Part shown: positions 24,432 to 32,425 of the stretch, one piece after another
Layout of the letters: each line of letters opens with the position of its first letter
How positions within the stretch are numbered: position 1 is the first letter of the stretch
Assembly (NCBI RefSeq): GCF_900155965.1
Contig: NZ_FTMG01000027.1
Span: forward strand, 1 to 41,225
Source of the DNA: Mucilaginibacter lappiensis
Lineage (GTDB): Bacteria; Bacteroidota; Bacteroidia; Sphingobacteriales; Sphingobacteriaceae
DNA: 41,225 bases
Reading direction: 5' to 3'
Position numbers and translations under genes: made by a program
Notes under the pieces: model-generated
The model's input: only the letters and a program-made list of their open reading frames with translations
Told to the model about the DNA's origin: nothing
Database searches by the model: none

Positions 24432-26840
24432 ATGGAAACAGAATTGATCAATGAGGTGAAAACTTTATCACACGAATTGCTGCAGAAAATAAATGCTTAC
24501 TGGCGTGCTGCCAACTATATTTCAGTCGGCCAGCTTTATCTGCGTAACAACCCATTGCTGAAAGAGCCGCTGAAACTGGAGGATGTAAAACATATGCTCC
24601 TTGGTCATTGGGGCACCACCCCCGGTCAGAATTTTATATACACGCACTTAAACAGGGTTATCAAGGTGTATGATCTGAACATGCTCTATGTTTCCGGCCC
24701 CGGTCATGGTGGTCCGGCAGTTGTGGGCAGCACTTATCTGGAAGGCACTTATACCGAGGTTTATCCGAATATTACCCAGGACGAAGAGGGGCTGAAAAGA
24801 TTGTTTACTCAATTCTCTTACCCCGGCGGTATTTCCAGTCACGCCTCACCCCAAACACCAGGTTCTATTCATGAAGGCGGGGAACTGGGTTATTCACTGA
24901 GCCACTCATTTGGCGCGGTTATGGATAATCCCGATCTGATTGTTGCCTGCGTGGTGGGTGATGGCGAAGCGGAAACCGGCCCTTTGGCCACCGCCTGGCA
25001 TTCTAATAAATTTCTTAACCCGATCACTGATGGTGCAGTGCTGCCTATCCTGCATTTAAACGGTTATAAAATTTCCAACCCGACTGTTTTGGCGAGAATA
25101 ACCCATGAAGAACTGGAACAGTTGTTTCACGGCTATGGCTGGATACCGTATTTTGTAGAAGGCGACGAGCCCGAAGCGATGCATCAGGCCATGGCCGCTG
25201 CGCTGGATAAAGTTATCGCACAAATCCACCAGATCAAAAGCGATGCCCTTGCTAAAGAAGATACCGCCCGCCCGCGCTGGCCGATGATCGTTTTAAAATC
25301 ACCCAAAGGCTGGACAGGCCCAAAAGAAGTGGACGGCTATAAAATAGAAGGAAATTTTCGCGCGCACCAGATACCGCTTGCAGTTTCCGCAGCCACACCA
25401 CCGGAGCATTTGCAAATGCTGGAAGACTGGATGAAAAGTTACAAACCGGAAGAACTTTTTGATCAAACAGGAAGACTCAAAGCGGAACTTCAGGAACTGG
25501 CACCCAAAGGAGATCGCCGCATGGGTGCTAACCCGCATACCAACGGCGGACAATTATTAAAAGACCTGCGCTTACCGGATTTTCGCAATTATGCAGTAAC
25601 GGTAACGGCGCCCGGAACTGATGGTGAAGGCGACACCTATACCTGTGGAAGATTTCTAAAAGATGTCATCAAAGAAAACCAGGAAAAGCGAAATTTCAGG
25701 CTTTTCGGACCGGATGAAACGGTATCCAACCGGCTGGACCTGGTATTTGAAGCGACGAACAGGCAATGGATCGCACCGGTTGTTAAATCAGATGATTTTT
25801 TAGCTCCGGAAGGCAGCGTGATGGAAATGCTCAGTGAGCACCAGTGTGAAGGCTGGCTGGAAGGTTATTTGCTGACAGGCAGGCATGGCCTGTTTAACTG
25901 CTATGAAGCATTTATACATATCATCGATTCGATGTTTAATCAGCATGCCAAATGGCTGAAGGCAAGTTTGGAACTGCCATGGCGACGTAAGATTGCATCC
26001 CTTAATATTTTACTGACCTCGACGGTATGGCGGCAGGACCACAACGGGTTTACCCACCAGGACCCGGGCTTCATCGATCATGTGGTCAACAAGAAAGCGA
26101 CGATTGTAAGGGTCTACTTACCGCCTGATGCGAATTGTTTATTGTCGGTGATGGATCATTGCCTGCGCAGCTATCATTATGTGAATGTTATTGTTGCGGG
26201 AAAACACCCGGCACCGCAGTGGCTGAACATGGATGAAGCGATAGAACATTGTACCAAAGGGATAGGCATATTTAATTTCGCCAGCAACGACCAGGAAGCC
26301 GAACCCGATGTGGTAATGGCCTGCTGCGGCGATGTTCCAACGCTGGAGATTTTGGCAGCCGTTAATATTTTACATGAACATTTACCGGAGTTAAAAATCA
26401 GGGTGGTTAACGTAGTAGATCTTTTTAAATTGGAAAAGAATACCGAGCACACCCATGGATTGAGTGACCCGGATTATAATGCTTTATTTACCACCGACAA
26501 GCCGGTCATTTTTGCTTTTCATGGTTATCCGTGGCTGGTGCACCGTTTAACTTATAACCGCGCCAATAATGTCAATATGCATGTCCGTGGTTATAAGGAA
26601 GAAGGAACCATTACTACGTCATTTGATATGACTGTATTAAATGAGATGGACAGGTTTCACCTCGTCATGGACGTGATTGACCGTTTGCCGCAGACCGGCA
26701 CCAAAGGTGTATATCTGAAACAGCTGCTGCAGGATAAACTCATTGAACATAAGCATTATATCGGTGCGCACGGTAAGGATATGCCCGAGATACTGAACTG
26801 GAAATGGGATGCGATTAAAGGTGATAATGTTGTTAAATAA
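24432..26840 (+). CDS. xfp: Phosphoketolase (xylulose 5-phosphate/fructose 6-phosphate)
   Basis: The 802-residue thiamine diphosphate enzyme has the normal family length. Motifs are LGHWGTTPGQNFIYTHLNR, VSGPGHGGPAVVGSTYLEGT, YPGGISSHASPQTPGSIHEG, VVGDGEAETGPLATAWHSNK and, further on, STVWRQDHNGFTHQDPGF and ERAN-like NRANNVNMHVRGY. It splits xylulose 5-phosphate (and often fructose 6-phosphate) with phosphate into acetyl phosphate plus a shorter sugar phosphate, without using oxygen or NAD. It starts 3 bp after ackA and shares its promoter. Together they yield ATP from pentose or hexose phosphates when respiration is limited. Confidence 0.96.
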   Translation: METELINEVKTLSHELLQKINAYWRAANYISVGQLYLRNNPLLKEPLKLEDVKHMLLGHWGTTPGQNFIYTHLNRVIKVYDLNMLYVSGPGHGGPAVVGSTYLEGTYTEVYPNITQDEEGLKRLFTQFSYPGGISSHASPQTPGSIHEGGELGYSLSHSFGAVMDNPDLIVACVVGDGEAETGPLATAWHSNKFLNPITDGAVLPILHLNGYKISNPTVLARITHEELEQLFHGYGWIPYFVEGDEPEAMHQAMAAALDKVIAQIHQIKSDALAKEDTARPRWPMIVLKSPKGWTGPKEVDGYKIEGNFRAHQIPLAVSAATPPEHLQMLEDWMKSYKPEELFDQTGRLKAELQELAPKGDRRMGANPHTNGGQLLKDLRLPDFRNYAVTVTAPGTDGEGDTYTCGRFLKDVIKENQEKRNFRLFGPDETVSNRLDLVFEATNRQWIAPVVKSDDFLAPEGSVMEMLSEHQCEGWLEGYLLTGRHGLFNCYEAFIHIIDSMFNQHAKWLKASLELPWRRKIASLNILLTSTVWRQDHNGFTHQDPGFIDHVVNKKATIVRVYLPPDANCLLSVMDHCLRSYHYVNVIVAGKHPAPQWLNMDEAIEHCTKGIGIFNFASNDQEAEPDVVMACCGDVPTLEILAAVNILHEHLPELKIRVVNVVDLFKLEKNTEHTHGLSDPDYNALFTTDKPVIFAFHGYPWLVHRLTYNRANNVNMHVRGYKEEGTITTSFDMTVLNEMDRFHLVMDVIDRLPQTGTKGVYLKQLLQDKLIEHKHYIGAHGKDMPEILNWKWDAIKGDNVVK

Positions 26841-26872
26841 ACAGTGCAGCCATGTAATTAATTTCACTCTGT

Positions 26873-27095
26873 ATGAATATTCAAACTGATCCTCACCCAA
26901 ATTTCTGGACCTACACTAAAGCTGATGCTTTATCAAAGTTGGCAACTGCTGAAGTCGGTCTCAGCCATCAGGAAGCGGCTAAAAGATTAAAGGCTTACGG
27001 CACCAATACCATTAACCCGGCTACAGGAAATAAGGGTATCCTTTTATTTCTATCCCAGTTTAAAAGCCCTATAACTATTATGCTGGCCCTGGCAC
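26873..27095 (+). pseudogene. N-terminal remnant of a cation P-type ATPase
   Basis: The frame encodes the N-terminal cation-ATPase domain: FWTYTKADALSKLATAEVGL, EAAKRLKAYGTNTI and LFLSQFKSPITIMLALA, the start of the first membrane helix of Ca/Mg-type P2 ATPases. After LALA the sequence changes into oleate hydratase in the middle of that gene, so some 800 residues of the pump are lost. It follows the phosphoketolase gene by 32 bp. The junction near 27093-27100 reflects a large deletion or recombination between two genes. Confidence 0.85.
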
Positions 27096-28148
27096 AGTGC
27101 GGTGGAATTTAAACGGTACCTGCACCGGTTCATCCATGAATTTGTACGCATCAATACGCTGGCAGGCGTTGACCGTACGCCCTATAACCAGTTTGATTCT
27201 CTGGCCAACCATTGATCAAATGGCTTACCGAAAATGGCGTCAACTTTAAACTGGGATACAGAGTAACGGATCTGAATTTTAAAGATTCCGGAGATACTAT
27301 GTTCGTTGACCGGATACAGTATGTTAAAGATGAAATCCATCAGCAGATACAACTCAAGGAAGATGACTTGGTACTCGTCACCATCGGATCGATGACCGCA
27401 GATTCCAGCCTCGGATCGATGCATTCCGCGCCAAAACTGATCACCGATAAAAAAGACGGAAGCTGGAAATTATGGGAAAACATTGCGAAAGTGAGCCCTG
27501 AATTCGGAAGGCCTTTTGTGTTTGACAGCCGGGTCGGCGAATCCAAGTGGGAGTCCTTTACGGTTACCTTCCAGGGAGATACATTTTTCAGCCTGATGGA
27601 ACAGTTTTCCGGCAATGCTGCGGGAACGGGTGGACTGGTTACCTTCAAAGATTCCAACTGGTTAATGTCTGTTGTATTAGCTTATCAGCCCAATTTTATA
27701 GATCAACCTGAAAATATAACCGTTTTTTGGGCTATGGATTGTTTCCGGATAACAAGGGGAACTTCGTCCATAAAAAATGGCTGATTGTACCGGCGAAGAG
27801 ATCATGACGGAATTGCTGTCCCATTTGAAATTCGATTCAGCAAGGGAGCAAATCTTAAAAGAATGCATTTGTATTCCGTGCATGCTGCCCTATATCACCA
27901 GTCAGTTTTTGACGCGTGAGCCCGGTGACCGCCCGCAGATTGTACCCGAAATCACCTCCAATCTTGCTTTTATCGGACAGTTTGCCGAGGTTCCCGATGA
28001 CGTGATATTTACGGTTGAATATTCCGTAAGGACGGCACAGACCGCAGTTTATAAACTGCTGAACATTGACAAGGAGCCAACCCCTATGTATCATGGTGAC
28101 CATCATCCGGGTGTTTTATTCGATGCAATGAAGACCATGCTCCGGTAG
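27096..28148 (+). pseudogene. Oleate hydratase remnant, 5'-truncated with frameshifts
   Basis: Three pieces in different frames make up the central and C-terminal part of an oleate hydratase (myosin-cross-reactive antigen). These are SAVEFKRYLHRFIHEFVRIN to about 27210, LIKWLTENGVNFKLGYRVTD through FSGNAAGTGGLVTFKDSNWL to about 27730, and CTGEEIMTELLSHLKFDSAR through YHGDHHPGVLFDAM to the stop at 28148. Frame changes lie near 27210, 27730 and 27775, the last two at short homopolymers. The FAD-binding N terminus is absent. The family hydrates the double bond of oleate and is FAD-dependent. This copy cannot be functional. A small hairpin follows the stop. Confidence 0.88.
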
Positions 28149-28166
28149 TGGCGCGGCGCCACTTTC
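28147..28166 (+). terminator. Weak hairpin after the oleate hydratase remnant
   Basis: AGTGGCG (28147-28153) pairs with CGCCACT (28157-28163) around a 3-base loop, followed by only TTC. It may be a weak terminator. Confidence 0.35.
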
Positions 28167-28196
28167 AGACACGCATGAATGTTAAATAATTATATC

Positions 28197-28451
28197 ATGA
28201 GAGAAACAGATGCAATTGTAGCGGAGGTCAGGGAAGCCCTGACTGCAAAACAGGAAGAAATAAATAAGGCAGGGGATGCCGCGATAGCCTATGTAAAAGA
28301 GGCCTTTAAGAAGCGTCAAAAAGAGTTCGTTCATTTTGAGCGGAATGCTGCTGGGTTAACTTGTACTGCTTCACAAAAGCCCTCTGTTATTGATAGCTAT
28401 AAAAAAGATGCCGAAGTTTTACTGGGCGAGATCAGCAGAATTCTGGTTTAA
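28197..28451 (+). CDS. Unknown small helical protein
   Basis: From the ATG at 28197 the protein has 84 residues (MRETDAIVAEVREALTAKQE). It is predicted all-helical and highly charged, with no membrane span; the family is not recognised. An ATG at 28179 in the same frame would add six residues (MLNNYI) encoded by what looks like an A/T-rich leader, so I prefer 28197. It sits between the oleate hydratase remnant and the operator palindrome, which may also terminate its transcript. No island-type operator precedes it. Confidence 0.55.
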   Translation: MRETDAIVAEVREALTAKQEEINKAGDAAIAYVKEAFKKRQKEFVHFERNAAGLTCTASQKPSVIDSYKKDAEVLLGEISRILV

Positions 28452-28491
28452 TACAATTTACACGCCCCCTAGTCATAAACTCACTCATTGG

Positions 28492-28556
28492 TGACGGCCA
28501 TCATTTCCTGAAATGATGGCCGTCATTTTCTTTGCGGCCCTTTGCGTGCACCTTTG
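28492..28556 (+). promoter_or_regulatory. Tandem operator (34-bp perfect palindrome) and promoter of the BON-ADH-ABC operon
   Basis: TGACGGCCATCA (28492-28503) and TGATGGCCGTCA (28514-28525) have centres 22 bp apart and are exact mirror images, so 28492-28525 is one perfect palindrome. The -7 box CACCTTTG has TTTG at 28553, 33.5 bp from the proximal centre. The palindrome followed by TTTTCTTT could also end the upstream transcript. Confidence 0.88.
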
Positions 28557-28581
28557 TTAGGAAATTAATCACCTCTTTATA

Positions 28582-29241
28582 ATGAAAAACAATCAGGAAT
28601 TAGCAAAGGACGTAGCAGCAGCCATAAAATGGGAACCTATCATGAGCGGCACAGACATCCATGTTACTGCCATAGACGGTGTAGTAACCCTTACCGGTTT
28701 TGTCGATGGTAACCTTAAAAAATATAAGGCAGAAGATGTCGCTAAGTCCATCGTTGGCGTAAAAGCCGTTGTAGAACATATACAGCTCAAGTTTGCAAAT
28801 GACGATGAAAAAAGTGATGATGCGATAGCGCTTGAAATTATCAAAGCGTTGAAGGCGGACGTTCAGGTACCGCATGACCGGATCAAAATCAGGGTGGAGA
28901 ACGGCTGGGTAACACTGGAAGGTGAGCTGCCCTGGAATTTTGAGAAACAGGCCGCCGCCGCCGCGATCAGACCCATAGAAGGCATTAAAGTGTTCACGAA
29001 CAGCATCCGGATACAGCCCGATAGCCCGGATGAAATTGAACAGGAGGCTATTCTGCGCGCACTCAGGCGCAGTTCGGCCATGGACGATCAGGATATCCAT
29101 GTCTACGTGACCGAAAATAACGTAACACTGAACGGCGTGGTCAATTCCTACTTCCAAAAGGATGAGGCGGAAAGAATTACCTGGAACGCCCCCGGTGTAA
29201 GAACTGTAAAAAACGAATTATCAATTGATTTAAAGAACTGA
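28582..29241 (+). CDS. Protein with three BON domains
   Basis: The 219-residue protein consists of three BON repeats: about 3-72 (ELAKDVAAAIKWEP, HVTAIDGVVTLTGFVDG, AKSIVGVKAVVEHIQ), 78-146 (VENGWVTLEGELPWNFEKQA) and 150-218 (VTENNVTLNGVVNSYFQKDE). BON domains bind membranes or lipids and occur in osmotic-stress proteins such as OsmY, but this protein has no signal peptide. It is the first gene of a five-gene operon with a DUF protein, an alcohol dehydrogenase and two ABC half-transporters. A close paralogue lies at 34415-35074. Confidence 0.88.
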   Translation: MKNNQELAKDVAAAIKWEPIMSGTDIHVTAIDGVVTLTGFVDGNLKKYKAEDVAKSIVGVKAVVEHIQLKFANDDEKSDDAIALEIIKALKADVQVPHDRIKIRVENGWVTLEGELPWNFEKQAAAAAIRPIEGIKVFTNSIRIQPDSPDEIEQEAILRALRRSSAMDDQDIHVYVTENNVTLNGVVNSYFQKDEAERITWNAPGVRTVKNELSIDLKN

Positions 29242-29246
29242 CCGTC

Positions 29247-29648
29247 ATGACCATATTCATGCAAATCCTCTGGCTCTTTTTGCTGGCTATCCCTATAGCG
29301 TGTATTGCTTGGACGGTTACCCATGAGGAAGTATTCCGGGAACCGAGGGAATACTGCATCAGACGCAGCAAGGAAGGTAAAACACTATTAGAGCGAAAGT
29401 TTTTTTACCTGTTTACCTGTGAATACTGCTTCAGTCATTACGTAACGATTATCTTTTTGTGCTTAACCCGCTATAAGCTATTGATGAATAACTGGATAGG
29501 TTACCTGATTGCCGGCTTTGCGCTGGTTTATGTGGCAAATGCCTACATGAGTTTGTTCGGGCTGATCCGTCAAGATATTGTCAGGGAGAAAACTGAAATA
29601 AAAGCAATGGAGATCACTTCAGAGAAAGCAAAAACCCAGGCTCCATGA
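29247..29648 (+). CDS. Small membrane protein with a CxxC motif (DUF1360-like)
   Basis: The 133-residue protein has about three hydrophobic segments (residues 5-23, 60-75, 84-110) and a conserved-looking FTCEYCFSHYVT at about residue 52. This CxxC beside a membrane helix resembles the DUF1360 pattern. The C-terminal tail is charged (IVREKTEIKAMEITSEKA). Function unknown. It starts 5 bp after the BON gene and overlaps the alcohol dehydrogenase by 4 bp, so it is translated within the same operon. Confidence 0.72.
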   Translation: MTIFMQILWLFLLAIPIACIAWTVTHEEVFREPREYCIRRSKEGKTLLERKFFYLFTCEYCFSHYVTIIFLCLTRYKLLMNNWIGYLIAGFALVYVANAYMSLFGLIRQDIVREKTEIKAMEITSEKAKTQAP

Positions 29649-30676
29649 AAAAATCAAAGAATGATGAACCTGATATCGCCCTATTTACCATGCGTGCTAT
29701 GGTTATGGAAGTTCCCGGCCAGCCTTTAATAGAGAAAACATTGCCATTGCCTGTTCCATCGGATAAACAGGTGCTGGTGAAGATCATCGCCTGCGGGGTT
29801 TGCCGCACGGATCTGCACATTATGGACAGTGAACTGGATCAGCCTAAACTGCCGCTTATCCCCGGTCATGAAATCGTTGGAACGGTAGTTAAACTGGGTA
29901 ATGAGGTTACGAAACTAAAAACAGGGGATCTGGTTGGCATACCGTGGCTCGGTTTTACCTGCGGTCATTGCAGGTACTGCAAAAGGGACCAGGAGAACCT
30001 TTGTGAAAATGCGCTGTTCACAGGCTACACGATGGATGGCGGTTACGCAGAATATACGGTAGCTTTCGAGGATTTTTGTTTTTCACTTCCCCCTATATAT
30101 GGCAATCCTTCCGGTGCACCCCTGCTTTGCGCGGGACTGATCGGGTATCGTTCTTACTCGATGGCCGGCCCAAATGCGGAAAAGATCGGTCTTTACGGCT
30201 TCGGTGCCGCGGCGCATATACTGATACAGGTTGCGCTGCACCAGAGTAAGGAAATATACGCTTTTACAAAAGATGGTGACCTGGATGCGCAGAAATTTGC
30301 CAAAGAATTAGGTGCGACCTGGGCGGGAGATTCAACAGCCCCTGCTCCCGGATTGCTTGACGCTTCCATCATTTTTGCACCGGCCGGTTCGCTGGTTCCC
30401 AAGGCGCTCAAAGATCTGGACAAAGGCGGAAGTGTGATCTGCGGAGGAATTCATATGAGTGATATCCCGTCGTTCCCTTACCCGCTTTTGTGGGAGGAAA
30501 GAGTTCTTCGTTCCGTAGCCAATCTTACACGAAAGGACGGCCGGGATTTTCTTGAACTGGCAGCCCTGGTTCCAGTAAAAACCGAAACGAAATTATTCCC
30601 CCTTGACCAGGCTAACGAGGCATTGGCGGCTGTAAGGAATGGGGAGGTACGGGGAGCAGTAGTCTTAGTGATGTAA
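29645..30676 (+). CDS. Zinc-dependent alcohol dehydrogenase
   Basis: The 343-residue medium-chain dehydrogenase has the catalytic zinc ligands (CGVCRTDLHI, GHEIVGTVVKLG) and the structural zinc cluster in TCGHCRYCKRDQENLCENAL. The nucleotide-binding loop reads GLYGFGAAAHILIQVALHQS (about 182). This lacks one glycine of the usual GxGxxG, as in the subgroup annotated as zinc-binding alcohol dehydrogenase family protein. It probably interconverts alcohols and aldehydes with NAD(P)H. In this operon, under the low-oxygen-type promoter, it could reoxidise NADH by reducing aldehydes (inference). Confidence 0.9.
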   Translation: MKKSKNDEPDIALFTMRAMVMEVPGQPLIEKTLPLPVPSDKQVLVKIIACGVCRTDLHIMDSELDQPKLPLIPGHEIVGTVVKLGNEVTKLKTGDLVGIPWLGFTCGHCRYCKRDQENLCENALFTGYTMDGGYAEYTVAFEDFCFSLPPIYGNPSGAPLLCAGLIGYRSYSMAGPNAEKIGLYGFGAAAHILIQVALHQSKEIYAFTKDGDLDAQKFAKELGATWAGDSTAPAPGLLDASIIFAPAGSLVPKALKDLDKGGSVICGGIHMSDIPSFPYPLLWEERVLRSVANLTRKDGRDFLELAALVPVKTETKLFPLDQANEALAAVRNGEVRGAVVLVM

Positions 30677-30685
30677 ACATTTTTC

Positions 30686-32425
30686 ATGAAAAAATACTTT
30701 CAGTTTTTTCTTCCCTATAAAAAGGCGCTGATCCTGGCCCCCCTGCTGGTGATCATTGATGTTATTTGTGAAATTGTGCAGCCGGATCTGATGTCCAAAA
30801 TCGTCGATAATGGCGTTGGCCATAAAGACATGGCCTACATTCTTCAGGTAGGTGGCATCATGGTAGCTTTATCGGTTATCGCCATCGGTGCCAATGTGGG
30901 TAATATTTATTACTCTTCCCATGCGTCGGTTGGCTTCGCCGCAGAACTCCGCAAAGGCATGTTCGGTAAAATACAGGAATTTTCATTTGCCAACCTGGAC
31001 AAGTTCAGTTCAGCGTCTCTTACGACACGACTCACTAACGATGTGAATATTGTACAGGAAGTGATCATGATGTCCCTGCGCTTATTGATCCGCGCACCGC
31101 TGATGCTGCTTTTTGCCGTTGTGATCGCCATCAGCATCAACGCCGGACTGGCAATCGTGATAGCAGTAGCCATACCGGTGCTGGCCATTTGCATGTATGT
31201 TATTTTGCGCAAAGGCTTCCCTTACTTCGAGCGTATGCAGAAGAAGCTGGATAAGGTGAATGCCGTTGTCCAGGAAAACCTGGTGAATATCCGCGTGGTC
31301 AAGTCATTTGTGAGAGAGGATTTTGAAAAGAAAAAATTCGGTCATACCAATAATGAACTGCGGGAAATGGCGGTAAAAGCCTCCGGCATGGTTGTTTTGA
31401 TCTTACCGGTCATGCAGCTGGTCATGAATATATCTATCGTTGCCATCGTTTGGTTTGGCGGCAATGCCATCATTTCAGGGTCGTTCCAGGTCGGGCAGCT
31501 GATGTCGTTCATCACCTATATCACCCAGATACTGATGTCCCTGATGATGCTCTCCATGACCATTATGACGTTTTCAAGGGCAGAGGCCTCTTCAGACCGT
31601 ATCCTGGAAATATTAAACACCAGCGTGGACATCGTTGATTCAGCAGCAGCGAAAGAAAAGAATTTACAGGTTAAACAGGGTAAGGTGGAATTTAAAGATG
31701 TTTATTTTAAATACCATCCCAAGGGGGATGAATTTGTGCTGAAAAACATTAACCTCGTCGTTAACGCGGGTGAAACGGTTGCCATCATCGGCGCAACCGG
31801 CTCTTCCAAAAGTACGCTGGTTCAGCTGATCCCAAGGCTTTACGATGTAACGAGCGGCCATGTACTGATAGACGGGATCGATGTCAGGGATTATACGCTC
31901 CCCAACCTGCGGAAAAACCTTAAGCTGGTATTGCAGCAAAATGAATTGTTTTCCGGCACCATAAAACAAAACCTGAAATGGGGTAACCAGCAGGCGTCAG
32001 ATGAGGAGATCATCAGCGCTGCAAAAGATGCACAGGCGCACGATTTCATCATGTCTTTTCCTGAACAGTACGAAACGCTTTTAGGACAAAGCGGTGTCAA
32101 TGTATCCGGCGGACAAAAACAGCGGCTGTGCATTGCGCGGGCCATTTTAAGAAAACCGGCCATCTTAATTTTGGACGACAGTACCAGTGCGGTAGATACC
32201 GCGACGGAAGCCAGGATTAGGGCATCTTTCAGCCAGCATTTGAAAGGCACCACCACTTTTATCATTGCCCAGCGGATCAGTTCCATACAGGGGGCAGATA
32301 GGATCATTTTATTGGATGACGGTGCTATTATCAGTTTCGGCTCACATAATGAGCTGATCAAAACCAGCCCGGTTTACCAGGAGATCTATAATTCTCAACA
32401 AATCAAAACTGATGACAATGAATGA
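30686..32425 (+). CDS. ABC exporter half, degenerate-site subunit
   Basis: The 579-residue protein has an ABC type I exporter membrane domain (six helices, residues 1-310) and an ATPase domain (about 330-570). Walker A is GATGSSKST, the signature VSGGQKQRLCIARA, Walker B ILILDDSTSAVD and the H-loop region FIIAQRISS. The residue after Walker B is Asp rather than catalytic Glu and the switch His is Gln (AQR). It is therefore the degenerate partner of a heterodimer, like BmrC/YheI. It overlaps the next half-transporter by 14 bp. Likely exports a lipid or drug-like molecule; the substrate is unknown. Confidence 0.9.
   Translation: MKKYFQFFLPYKKALILAPLLVIIDVICEIVQPDLMSKIVDNGVGHKDMAYILQVGGIMVALSVIAIGANVGNIYYSSHASVGFAAELRKGMFGKIQEFSFANLDKFSSASLTTRLTNDVNIVQEVIMMSLRLLIRAPLMLLFAVVIAISINAGLAIVIAVAIPVLAICMYVILRKGFPYFERMQKKLDKVNAVVQENLVNIRVVKSFVREDFEKKKFGHTNNELREMAVKASGMVVLILPVMQLVMNISIVAIVWFGGNAIISGSFQVGQLMSFITYITQILMSLMMLSMTIMTFSRAEASSDRILEILNTSVDIVDSAAAKEKNLQVKQGKVEFKDVYFKYHPKGDEFVLKNINLVVNAGETVAIIGATGSSKSTLVQLIPRLYDVTSGHVLIDGIDVRDYTLPNLRKNLKLVLQQNELFSGTIKQNLKWGNQQASDEEIISAAKDAQAHDFIMSFPEQYETLLGQSGVNVSGGQKQRLCIARAILRKPAILILDDSTSAVDTATEARIRASFSQHLKGTTTFIIAQRISSIQGADRIILLDDGAIISFGSHNELIKTSPVYQEIYNSQQIKTDDNE

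Noticed and set aside
6400..28148. Frameshifts in mlaE and oleate hydratase as possible sequencing errors
   Set aside because: Some lie at short homopolymers and could be errors singly. However, the same loci also have large deletions (missing mlaF 3' half, missing hydratase 5' half), so genuine decay is the better explanation.
30686..32425. Unusual Walker A (GATGSSKST) in the first ABC half as a possible damaging mutation
   Set aside because: GSSKS/T variants are common in the BmrC/YheI type subunits of heterodimeric exporters, so this is a family feature.
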